A stretch of 64,000 bases of DNA from Lepidodermella squamata. Lineage: Eukaryota > Gastrotricha. This document shows, in pieces, positions 30,711 through 41,782 of this stretch. The DNA lies in assembly GCA_047495785.1 (NCBI GenBank), contig JBLDXI010000024.1:744001-808000 (forward strand), in the 5' to 3' direction. Both the position numbers and the translations under genes were made by a program. Positions within the stretch are counted from its first letter, which is position 1; the number at the start of each line of letters is the position of its first letter. The notes under the pieces are model-generated. The model saw only the letters and a program-made list of their open reading frames with translations, searched no databases and had not been told where the DNA came from.

Positions 30711-33700
30711 ATGTCAGGTGGGCTGTTGGAGGACCTCAACTTCGATCGAGCCGATGAAGACTCGATGGAGCTGGTCGGCAAGATCCAGCTTAAAAAATAC
30801 GGCCAGTTTCTCACGGAATTCGCGCTGAGTTTTCAAGTCGCTCGCGAAGAATTGGTCGATCGAGCACCTCGTCAGACCCTAAATTTACCTATGCGAGTCC
30901 TCGATGTGATTCAATACGAAAGCATATCGTTACTGGAACTAGTATCGAGTGAAAATCGACTGTTTCGAAAAATCATGTTGTCTCTAACTTCGCTATGCTT
31001 CGAAATTCAACAGCTGAAATCAGAGGCTGATATTTTGTTGAATTCTTTCATTTTCTACGGAGAAGCTAAGACCACCCATGAAGAAGCGCTGAAATCAGGC
31101 GAAGCCCAGCAACAAGTCGGCCGAATGTTGGCAGCTTTTCAGCAGCTATCCTCCTTTGTCAATCGAGCTGGCGAAGTGATTCGAGCTGTCATCCAACAAA
31201 TTTCGGCGTTACATGGCGGTCTGAGAAGCCCGCCGAACAATGTGCCGTTCATTGATTCAAATGACCTGCATTTGCTGACTGTTTACGAGCATTTGCTAGA
31301 CTTGCTTGGTTCGCTTGTTTCATTCGACTGCGTTTTGTCGAATCACGCTGTTCTCGAGGAGCAGTGGCAATCTTATCGACGAACCCTAGCTTCTGCCATG
31401 CAAAACCCTGGTAAAGTTGGCGTTGAGGTTGACAGGTACGTTTTGCATTCATTTCACAAATTTCTATAAAAGTAAACGTTTACTATAGACTGCGACCGTT
31501 CGATCGTTATCTGATGCGTTTGAAGGGCCAGCTACTCGATGGCGTTATCCTACAAGTCTGTATCGAACAGGAATACGAAAATGCCGAAGTTTTCGTTAAC
31601 AAGAACCAAAAATTGGCAAAAGAGCTGAAATTCGTCATTCATCGATTGGCTGAACTGCTAATGGAAAGAATTGGCGAGCCGGGCGAAACTGATCACCGCA
31701 ACAAATTCATCGGTCTTTGCGGGCTGATCCTCCTCGATTTTCACCTGTATCGATCGCCTGATAAGAAAACGATGAAGTTCATCTGGAATGTTCACAAGAA
31801 ACTGCCTTTGATTTGCGTTGGCGGCATGTATTTCTTCCAGCCTACTAAATTTCTAGCCACAAAAATTCAAGGCTTGAACAAATTACTGTCGAACAGCGAG
31901 TTGCAAGCTGGCGGAGATGCGGCGCTAACTGCTTGGCTAGTATCGAAAGAGCAGAATTTAGACAAAACAGTGACGTATTGTGAGGCACAGACTGTTAACT
32001 GGCTAGTCCAAGCCGCTCGTGAGTTCGATACCTACTCCATGGAAAAGCAACGCGCCGGCGGGGTTGAGGCTCAACTGGCCCATCGCGCTGAGTTGCTGAT
32101 AGCTGGACTACTCCACGCCTCAGGAATGACCCACTTCATCCGAACACTGCTAACTGCATATGTCGCGGCTAATCGACGTGCTGGAAAAGCGTTGATTCTT
32201 CAACTCTGCCGACTTGTCGAATGTGTGAAGGCCATCGAGAGGATGTATGCAGAAAAAACACTGCAAATTGCGCGTGTTTTGCCCTACATCGTCGAATTTC
32301 TGTCTTATCAGCTTGCTGTTACGCTTCGCACTGTTCGGCGAGAATTTGGTAAGTTTTCCATAAATCGACAAATTTTCAAATAAATGAGTCTGTTTCAGCT
32401 GGTTCTAAAGGCACTGTTGACTTGAAGAAAGCCGATGGCATTGCCGCCTTGCAGTTAGCTGAAGACATGGCAGCTGGACCATTGACACCACAGCGCTTGG
32501 TTGTCATCAAAACTAGCCTCGATTTCGCCTTCAAATTCGTGAGCATTTTTCAAAAATTCCTCCTTAAAATTTTTTAAAATCTTGAATTTTTCAGAATTGT
32601 TTTAATGATGAGCAATTGAAAGCTGTGTATGCACTGGTTCAAAAGCTGTCATCAATTGTTCCGTTATTCAGTGGAATTCGAACTGCTGCTAATCTGGACC
32701 TGCTCTACTGGCACAGGCATGCTTTGTTGACGGTTTTTCTGCGCCACGCCTACGAAAACGGCGAGGATATTCGTCGTCTACCGTTTTTGATCGATGCGCT
32801 TCAAGACGGCTACGTGCCAATTGCAGCGTGTCGTCATCTTGAATCGCCGAATCAGCTGGCTGAATTTTACTTTGACGACGTTTTCGACGTTATCAACGGC
32901 GAGTTGTTGTCCCATTTGTGTACCGACATTGAAAACGACCTGCGAATTTCAACGCATACGCATTTGAAGTTGGACGATCGAAATCCGTTGAAAATGGGCA
33001 TGAAGGACTTGAAGCAATGTATCCGACTGCCGCCTCTGGTTTTCTACAACCGAGTTATCAACGTTAAATCGCACGTCGAACGCCATTTGGATCGAATTTT
33101 CTACAATTTGACGACAGTTGCCCTGCATGATTGGATGACTTACGGCAAAATGAGGTTGCTAGCCAGCTATCGTTACGGCCTTGACCTCGTCGATTCGCAT
33201 CTACCGAGTCAAACGCTGGAACAAGGCATGGATGCGTTGATAATCATGCGTGAAATCGACGCATTTACCGAAAGTTATTTCTACAACTTGAACAATCAAG
33301 TTTTCATTGAAAAGCGGTCGAAAAACAGCTTTTTCAACGTCGTCAACATTCGGCATGTTTCGAACTCGATTCGAACGCACGGCACTGGTATCATGAATAC
33401 CATGGTCAATTATTGCTATCAATTCTTGCGAAACCGGCTGAATGCTTTCGCGCTATTTTTGGCTGATGAGAACATCAAATCGCGATTGATGAAGGATATT
33501 CGGTATTTCCGTGAAAATCACTGGAACAAAGACCAGCGGTACCCCCATGACAGGGCTGACAAGTTCAACAAAGGTAGGAATTTCGCCAGAAATATCCTTC
33601 TTAATTTTTCTAATATTTTTCTTATCAGGTATTCGAAAACTGGGCGTTGAAAACGGGCTGAGTTTTCTCGATAAATTTCGCATGCTGATCACGCATATCG

Positions 33701-34892
33701 GCAATGCTCTCGGTTTCGTGCGAATGATTCGTTCCGGCGGTATGCACTGCATTTCCGAAGCCGTTCGCTTCATCCCCGACCCGGGCGATCTACCCGACTT
33801 CCGGGCCCTGGCCGAACAGGACGGGTTCATGGGTACCGTCCTTGAATCAGCCGGAAATTTGACTGATTTGCTCGACAGTCAGACGAAATCGTTCAGCTCT
33901 TGCGTCGACTACTTCAAACTGCTGATCAATGTTTTCGCGAATGAAATGCGCGACCCGAAGCGCATTCATCTCAAAAATTTCTACGTCATCGTACCGCCCT
34001 TGGTAATTCATCTTTTTCTAATAAATTTGGCTATAATTAAGGGTGTGCCAACTGGAAATCTGAACTCATGCTTCCAGTTCTAAGAAATTATTCCGCGTAT
34101 TTCTTTTATGAGCGGTCCGTTTACGAGTTATACTTCAGCTTCCAGAGCCGATATCGATTCCACTTATCGATTTTACAAATTAGTGATTTTTCCGATATCA
34201 TCTTGAAAGCAACTTCAAAAATGAAACAAATGGCTAAAAATGACAAAATCCCCGGTTCATGGGGTCACCCCTCTCGACCGAGAAAAGGAAAGGCAAAGAA
34301 TCTCAAATAATCAATATAATTTAGTGCTGGAGCCTCAATTTTTATTTGTGCAAATATTTGGACCCTTAACATAATTTGAAATTAATTTAAATTTAAATTT
34401 TGTAAATAAAAATGGTAAAAAATGGCATCCCATTTTAATATTTTTGTCAATTTTCAGACTGTGAATTTTGTCGAGTATATTATGGCGAGCAAAGAGAGGA
34501 TCAATCGTAAAAACGTCGAAGGTTCAGCTTTTACTGATGACGGTTTTGCCATGGGAGTCGCATATCTTCTGACCATGCTCGACCAATGGGAGGATTTCGA
34601 CTCTTTGCACTGGTTCCAGTCGGTGAAAGCTAAGCATATGAACGAGCAGAAAGGCGCGCAAGTTCAACTTCAGTCGAACAACGGCACCACGGACGACAAG
34701 TTGCGGCAAACTCTGCAGTTGACCCTATCGAGATTGACCAGTTACCAACGCGAGTTCGACTTGGTATCGTTCTCTCTGACCTCGGCTCGAATTTTCTTCA
34801 GAAATGACAGCTCGAGTGATCAGGAGACGAAACCGTCCAGTCAGGCCCAGACTCAACCGCCACCAGCCGAATCGAGCGCTGGTGCTCAATGA
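30711..34892 (+). CDS. WASHC4: WASH complex subunit 4 (SWIP)
   Basis: Six exons (30711-31435, 31489-32348, 32399-32538, 32595-33573, 33629-34002, 34458-34892) give 1,170 residues, against about 1,173 in human. Conserved blocks across the length include KKYGQFL, ESISLLELV, GQLLDGVILQ, CRLVECVKAIE, THLKLDDRNP, NLTTVALHDW, NSIRTHGTGIMNT and EFDSLHWFQSV. SWIP is a scaffold of the WASH complex that nucleates Arp2/3 actin on endosomes for cargo retrieval. The last intron (455 bp) is unusually long for this window. It is the second gene of the putative FTSJ3 unit. Confidence 0.97.
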
Positions 34893-35488
34893 AATTTCCC
34901 GGATTAATTATTATTTATAAATTGGTGCCGATTTTTTCGTTCAATTTTTCGATTGCGTTTCGGTGCTATTATATAATGCGTAGAATTACGACTATTTATA
35001 CCTTGCCTACAATTTTACTGCTTTTCAACAAGTGACGAATCGAATGAGGCGCGATTGGTATTTGTATTTGCACAATCTATCGGAAAATTCATGTTATGTT
35101 GTGAATCGACGGCAGAAATTATTGTGATCCGAAATGACGATATTATTATTCTTGCAATAAAGCGTGAAAATTGGTTTAGTCCATTTTCGAGTTATCGAGG
35201 TTTAACAGCATCCCTGAATCATCGGTGTCCGGCTGCAGTAGAGATGAGTTGATGAAACAAGTTTGGTTCGGAGGTCGAAAAATAATACGAGTTTTCGGGA
35301 ATCCTTCGATAAAAACAATTTTAAGCATTCGATTCCGGGTGATTGTCAACATCGAATTCTTGGTATGAAGCCGTTGCAACGGTCTTCGAAATCGAACTTC
35401 AAGATAACAAAATTTGACATTGAAAGGTTACAGCTAATTAAAAAAAATCGTGCCGATTGTGAAAAAATCAGTCTTGAAATCTGACTTG
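34893..35488. other. Downstream of WASHC4; several short open frames, no firm gene
   Basis: Several overlapping short frames show protein-like composition, including an ATG-led one at 35044. They may be 5' exons of the small gene suggested at 35489-35757, but splice phases cannot be reconciled by hand. Confidence 0.3.
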
Positions 35489-35757
35489 GTAGGATTATTT
35501 CATTCGACGATTTGGGTTGACATACGGAGAATTTCGTGGCCAAGTAGGACCTCTGTCAATGGTATGAAAATGACTTCGCTGTCGGTTTATAGAAAATCTC
35601 CCTCAATAGTAGTAAATTGCCTCGAAATTCTAGTCAATTAGCCATTACTTGGAGGCCCCGCTGCCGCCAGCAAGGTCGAAGCCCCACCGCAGCATCAAGC
35701 TATCGCGGTTCCGACTCCTGTCGCGATCACTGTCGACCGCATGAAATCAACAGCTTG
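35489..35757 (+). CDS. Possible terminal exons of an unidentified small gene
   Basis: Two short segments look strongly coding: one from an acceptor at 35489 (FIRRFGLTYGEFRGQVGPL-like) and one after a further GT...AG intron, starting about 35641 and ending with a stop near 35757 (GGPAAASKVEAPPQ...). An AATAAA signal lies near 35821. The 5' exons and the family are unknown. It may be a third member of the FTSJ3-WASHC4 unit. Confidence 0.33.
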
Positions 35758-36869
35758 AAATTTCAAGCCAAAAAAATAGCCACTCTTCATTGTATTATAA
35801 AAACGGTGATATAAATTTTCAATAAACATTATTATTGCAATTGAACGTCTTTTGGAGAGTAACTTCGATATTAGCCATGCGCATTTACTATGGACTCATT
35901 ATCGATCTGTGTGGGAAAATCGTATGCAAATGTTATAATTCTATCCGAGGTGTCGAGGTCCGAGACAAAATCAATTTATATATAATAAAGTCAAAAACGA
36001 GAGTACCACTCATTTAGCAAGCATTCGCAAGCCTTGGGCGCAGTATTTACGCCCCTTTTCTTCGCGCTTTATACTGTAGAATCGGATTTATTCACACCTA
36101 GAATATAATGGTAAATACGGAAGGCAGTATAGTTCCAGATCTCATTTTCAGTTTCCGAGTAATCAACTATTATTAGAGATTACAGCCGGCGATACCTATA
36201 GCTTCAGAGCCATACACAAAACAGTTAACACAAAGCAGTTTCTTAACAGCCATTGATTTGTTTACCCCAAGTGAGTATTTCGCGTTGGGACATAGAGATG
36301 ATAGCCTCGTCTATGATGCATTAGCTACTATTTTTTGGCCTTATTTTCCCATCGCTTTTTCCGAACCTGCTGCAGGCACAGGCTAGCATAGGGTGCGAGA
36401 TACTTTAATACGGCGTCGATCTGAATATCGATTGAAAAGCCTCTCGATACTAAGTTGTAGTACGTCGCGAGGGATGAATTGTTTTGATATTATGCAAAAA
36501 TGTGTCACAAAACAATACGCTTCGCCTTGTTTTCTTCATATATAAGGATGCTCAACAGCAATATAAATAAGTGGGTCACAATAACGATAAGTATTTCCCC
36601 TATACTTTCGTAGGCCTTTACGCCTATCCTATATATACCGTACGACGCTAAAATCGAATATCCATCCTCCTACACCAGTTAACTTATTTTAGTTCGCCCA
36701 GAGCCAAACTGTAGTCCGTGCTTTTAAAATGTTTAAAAATAATAAAACAAAACAGCTTCTCTCTATACTTTTTAGGCTCAAATTGGCTGTAAATGGGTAT
36801 CATCAAACATTTCTCAGCAGCACTGGCTTATCAGTTTGAGATCCTATAACAAAGAGCCGTTGTTCCGAA
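35758..36869. other. Intergenic stretch upstream of the fucosyltransferase array
   Basis: AT-rich, no gene or structured repeat recognised. Confidence 0.45.
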
Positions 36870-38264
36870 ATGATTGCTCGCTGGAATTTCTCAAAAGGTA
36901 GAACATTTTTGGAGATTAACTTTTCGTTAATGTTGATTTTTACTAAAGGCTCCGGTTTTTTGGCTGTTCTGGCTATTTCAGCAATCGGAATAGTCTTGCT
37001 CAGCTTCTCAATCTACACCAAAGACAATGCTGACCAAATAGCTGTCGATGAAGTGGCTCCTACGGCTGAAGATAACAATCCTATTCCGATGAAAACTAGT
37101 CATCTACCAATTTATCCGATAATTGACAAGAGCCATCTCAAGAGCAGAAGAATTTCACCGAAATTGACAAGTCATAAAATTCCGACGATTTTATTTTGGA
37201 ATGATATCTACCCGCGCAACAGCGATAGAGCTCTCCCGGTGTCTTTCAGCTCGCAAAAATTGAACTGCTCCTCGGCATATCTCAGACCTGATCAAAAGTG
37301 CTTCTTCACTAGCGACCACAGCTATCTGAAAGACGCTCAAGTTGTCTCGATACAGTATCGCCGTTGGCACCCGAACCAGCCGCCTCCTAAAGTTGACCGG
37401 CCTCCTGGTCAAGTTTGGATGTTTCATATTTGGGAGAGCCCTGATCATGTGTATGACTGGAATTGGAGGGTAAGCAGACAATCGCCAAAATTACTTGAGC
37501 AATGGGCAAATTTTTTCAACTGGACCATGACTTATCGACTCGACTCTACAGTACCTTATGTTTATGGCCAGTTTTTACCTCGGGCCGAGCCTGATTTCAG
37601 TCGAAATTACAACCGACTAGGGAAAAAGAAGAGATCAGCTGTTTGGATGTCTGGCAATTGCGATACATCCTCGCATCGGGAAAATTACCTGAAAGAACTC
37701 GAAAAATCTGGCATCGACGTTGAGATTATTGGCCAGTGTCAAGGAACGCCGAGTATTCTCGTAAAAAACGGCGAGAAAATTTGTCAGCGAACGAGTTTGT
37801 TCAGCACTGAAGAGGAGTGCCATCGCCGCATCGCCTCAACTTACAAATTTTACCTAGCCTTCGAAAATTCCCTCTGCCGAGATTACGTGACTGAAAAGTT
37901 CTACCGGGCTGCTATGCTTGACTTGATACCAGTTGTGTTCAATGGTGCCAATATGTCGCTATTCGCGCCGCCGAATTCCTATATTGACGCGAAGGATTTC
38001 AAGTCACCAAAGGCGTTGGCTGGGTTTTTGAAAAAAGTGGGCTCTGATCCGAAGCTGTACAACTCCTATTTCGCTTGGAAACCCTACTACGACGTCGAGC
38101 ACACCTGGGAAGGCATGACTTACACCAAAAACCTATGTAAATTATGTTCTATGGCTCATGCTGCTGATCGTAAAGGTGTGACAGAAACTACTTCATATTC
38201 CAACCTTGAAGAATGGTGGGTAAAAGGCAAATGCGTTGAAGGACAGTCGACATGGCCTTCTTGA
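36870..38264 (+). CDS. Alpha-1,3-fucosyltransferase (GT10), copy 1
   Basis: A 28-bp first exon (36870-36897) encodes only the cytosolic tip; exon 2 runs 36949-38264, for 447 residues. A type II membrane anchor (about FLAVLAISAIGIVLLSFSIY) is followed by a stem and a GT10 catalytic domain. Landmarks are QVWMFHIWESP, the acceptor-side YRLDSTVPYVYG, and the donor-binding motif FYLAFENSLCRDYVTEKFY. A C-terminal Cys-x-x-Cys pair (LCKLC) is shared by the three copies. Enzymes of this family move fucose from GDP-fucose to GlcNAc in the Golgi. The acceptor (Lewis-type or core N-glycan) cannot be told from sequence alone. Confidence 0.93.
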   Translation: MIARWNFSKGRTFLEINFSLMLIFTKGSGFLAVLAISAIGIVLLSFSIYTKDNADQIAVDEVAPTAEDNNPIPMKTSHLPIYPIIDKSHLKSRRISPKLTSHKIPTILFWNDIYPRNSDRALPVSFSSQKLNCSSAYLRPDQKCFFTSDHSYLKDAQVVSIQYRRWHPNQPPPKVDRPPGQVWMFHIWESPDHVYDWNWRVSRQSPKLLEQWANFFNWTMTYRLDSTVPYVYGQFLPRAEPDFSRNYNRLGKKKRSAVWMSGNCDTSSHRENYLKELEKSGIDVEIIGQCQGTPSILVKNGEKICQRTSLFSTEEECHRRIASTYKFYLAFENSLCRDYVTEKFYRAAMLDLIPVVFNGANMSLFAPPNSYIDAKDFKSPKALAGFLKKVGSDPKLYNSYFAWKPYYDVEHTWEGMTYTKNLCKLCSMAHAADRKGVTETTSYSNLEEWWVKGKCVEGQSTWPS

Positions 38265-38550
38265 TAGAAAGGCTATTTTATTTTATTTTGATTTGCCAAA
38301 TTGTGATATACCTAATTTTTGAAAGAATAAAAGATTCTCCACGAAACTTATTAAGGAATATTTCTTTTCACTCCGTCATTCATTCATGCATTCATTCAGC
38401 TGAAAGCGCTGTCGAATAAAATATTTCTATTTCAAGTCGAAAGAATCCAGGGAAAATAAAGCCATCGGATAATCTGAAAGTATATATCATACATAATTAT
38501 TTATATAAAATGCGCGATTTTGCCAACCAATTTTTATATGGCGTGAGAAT

Positions 38551-39932
38551 ATGGAGCCAAGGTTAACCAAGTACAAAGGTAATAAAACTGCCAATATTCT
38601 GTAATTTTTCCGATATAACCAATTAATTTTCTAGCAACTTTAGCCGCTATTTGCATTTTCACGCTTATTGCAGCGACTTTTCAGCCACCAAAATTTCATG
38701 GCGTAACTGAGTTCGAATCAATAGATACGAATGAGACGTTATTGAATGGCTTCGTAAGCAATAAATCCAATGAGGAACATCGACCAAGTTACCCGGTAAT
38801 ACCGAGCAAAGTTCGCTCTGGATCTGACCAGGCGAAAAGGAAACCGGCAAATCAGACACCCGTCATCCTATTTTGGTCTGATATTCGTCCCGTTTCGCTG
38901 GACCGTTCCCTGCCTCGATCCTACTCATCGCAATTCTTGAATTGCTCTGCGAACTACCTTTCGCCCGATCGCCAGTGTTATTTCACGAATAACAAGAGTT
39001 ATCTAGCGCAAGCTCATGTTGTTTCGCTGCACTATCGCAATTGGAAAATCGACAAACCTCCGCCAAAGGTTGACCGCCCGCCCGGCCAGGTTTGGGTGTT
39101 CAACATTTGGGAAAGTCCTGATCACGTTTACAATTTCGACTGGAAAGCGAGTCGCAAGTACGACAGACTGCTGAAACAATGGTCGGATTTTTTCAACTGG
39201 ACAATGACTTATCGACTCGACTCAACTGTGCCATATGTTTACGGGCGATTCTGGCCTCGAAAGGCGCCGGATTACTCGCGAAATTACGACCGGTTGAAAA
39301 ATAAAACTAAAACAGCTGTTTGGATGTCAGGAAACTGCGATACAGCGTCTCATCGAGAGAAGTACATTCGAAAGATGGAAGAGGCGGGGATTTCTGTCGA
39401 CATAATCGGGCCGTGCAATTACAAAACGTTCTGGTCTGATTCCGAAAGAGCCATTTGCGAAAGGACGGACATTTTCAGCACGACGAATGAATGTCACGAT
39501 TTTATTAGTGAAAATTACAAATTCTATTTAGCCTTCGAGAATTCACTTTGCCGAGATTACGTCACTGAAAAGTTCTACAGAGCCGCCATGCTCGATGTCA
39601 TTCCCGTCGTCTATAATGGCGCCAATATGTCACTATTCGCGCCCCCTCATTCCTATATAGACGCAAAAGATTTCTTTCAACCAGGTGATTTGGCCAATTT
39701 TTTAAAAGACGTCGCGGCCGATCGCGACTTATATAATTCCTACTTCGCCTGGAAGCCCTACTACGACGTCGAACACACTTGGGAAGGCATGACTTATACC
39801 AAAAATCTATGCAAATTATGCTCGATAACTCATGACTACCTGTTGAATGAATTTGTGGACGATAAAAATTATACTGATATAGAAAATTGGTGGATGAACG
39901 AGGGCAAGTGCCATGATGGATTCAGCTCCTGA
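38551..39932 (+). CDS. Alpha-1,3-fucosyltransferase (GT10), copy 2
   Basis: Exon 1 (38551-38578, 28 bp) and exon 2 (38635-39932) give 441 residues. The intron position and phase are the same as in copy 1, so this is a tandem duplicate. A short anchor (AAICIFTLIAATF) and the same catalytic motifs are present, including WESPDHVYNFDW, SGNCDTASHRE and the full fucosyltransferase motif. The stem region differs from copy 1, while the catalytic half is much closer to it. Confidence 0.92.
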
Positions 39933-40049
39933 TTATTTTTTTCCAATAAAAGTATCGATTTTGGCACGCGTTTTCAAAGAAAAAATGAATTAAGGATCTT
40001 ACGGTCGTTAAATTGATTGAAAAATAATAGTCTAATATTTTTTACTCCG

Positions 40050-41589
40050 ATGCATCTGCAGAGCTTTAAAGGTAAAATTTCAGGCTGGCGTATTTCCCGA
40101 AAAATGTCCCGATTTTTCAGGTCCATTATTTGCGCTATTTATTCTTGTCGTATTCGTTTGCTCGGCCTTCATCGGCGTCATAGAATATGACATATTTTCC
40201 ATTAGGAAAGGAATTTACAAAGTCAGCGGCTTCCTCGAATTCAACCCACAGATCCACCTTAATGAAACGATCAGCTGTAACCAGACAGATCATGGATTTA
40301 ACAATACATGGCAATTTGTTGTCGATTTGCCGAATTATCCGATAATTGAAAGCGAGCAACGGTCATCTGGCGGAAATTTCACTCAGCTAGACCGAGTTCC
40401 TACAATTTTCTTTCAAAATTATTTCTATATGCCCGGGACACCTAAAGCCCTGCCTCGCAAGTTCTACACGGATGAATTGCAGTGCAGCCCTCATTACTTG
40501 AACCCTGGGGAGAAGTGCTTTTTTACCCACCAAGATAGTGCCATGGAAACGGCTGACGCTGTCATCTTACATTTTCGTCGAAAATGGAGGTATCATAATT
40601 CCCTTTAATAATGGATGTTTTGATTTCCCATTGTTTCCAGGTTTAAAATGCCGCCAAAATTTAATAGGAATCCTAACCAGCTATGGATTTTTCTCCTGTG
40701 GGAAAGTCCTGCGCATACATACCACTACAAATGGTGGTTGAACGGCAAAATGCCCCATCTCCTTCGAAAATGGCGCGATTTTTTCAATTGGACTATGACC
40801 TACCGCCTGGATTCCGACGTGTCCTATGCTTACGGGCGCTTCTGGCGCCGATCTGAGCCGGATTTCACTCGGCTCTACGACCGGCTTGGCAATAAAACCA
40901 AAGGCGCCATTTGGATTGCAAGTAATTTATTCTGATTTATCTTTGAGTTGAGCCTAATTTATTTGTTAGATCACTGCAATACCTCGTCTCATCGTGAAAC
41001 TTATATAAGAGCAATGCGAATGGCTGGTTTCGACGTGGAGGTGATCGGAAAATGCAAGGCCACGAAAAGCATTCTGGCTGATAAGTCCTACGGACGGCCC
41101 TGCCGCAGAAATCATTACCTCAGCACGGACGACAAATGCTACAAATTACTCAGCTCAACGTATAAGTTTTACCTGGCTTTCGAAAACTCGCTCTGCCGAG
41201 ATTATGTGACGGAGAAATTTTTCCAACCCGCCATGCTTGACCTGATACCAGTTGTCTTCAACGGAGCTAATATGTCGTTGATCGCGCCGCCTCGGTCCTA
41301 CATAGATGCGAGAGACTTCGCAAGCCCGAATGACCTTGCAGCCTACCTGACTAGAGTAGGATCCGATCCTAAGCTGTACAATTCTTATTTCGATTGGAAA
41401 CCTTACTACGACGTAGAGTTCACCTCGGAAGCTATGACTTTTACCCGTAATTTATGTAAACTTTGTTCGAGGTTGCACGAACACCTCCGAGAAAAAGACC
41501 CAGCTAAACGGCAAAAAATTTATCATAGTATGGAAGACTGGTGGATGTTTCAGGGCAAGTGTGAAGAAGGAAAAGTTGAATGGCCTTGA
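40050..41589 (+). CDS. Alpha-1,3-fucosyltransferase (GT10), copy 3 (divergent)
   Basis: Four exons (40050-40071, 40121-40589, 40641-40921, 40970-41589) give 463 residues. The tiny 22-bp first exon ends in the same phase as the 28-bp first exons of copies 1 and 2. An anchor (LFALFILVVFVCSAFIGVI) leads a longer stem. Two extra introns split the catalytic domain. The motif SGNC of the paralogues is ANHC here, while FYLAFENSLCRDYVTEKFF is kept. It is the most diverged member and may have a different acceptor. Confidence 0.88.
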
Positions 41590-41782
41590 AAATTTACCGT
41601 GTGTCCTTTCGACAAAAATAAAATAAAATACGAAGATGAACATCCGGTGACTTTTTTGTGTCGAGCTATGAGGTACTTAAGTAACACGTTTCCAACACCT
41701 GATACCAAGTTTGTTTCTTTACCTTTGAATTGTTGGCTCTCTCCACTGGAAATCTTGAATGAATTGAACCTTTCACTCGAAA

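Noticed and set aside
34068-34310. 80-codon frame inside WASHC4
   Set aside because: It lies within the 455-bp fifth intron. Splicing around it restores the conserved WASHC4 sequence, and it has no recognised domain.
30711-34892. Initial reading of this gene as strumpellin (WASHC5)
   Set aside because: Blocks such as THLKLDDRNP, NSIRTHGTGIMNT and EFDSLHWFQSV are diagnostic of WASHC4/SWIP, and the length fits SWIP.
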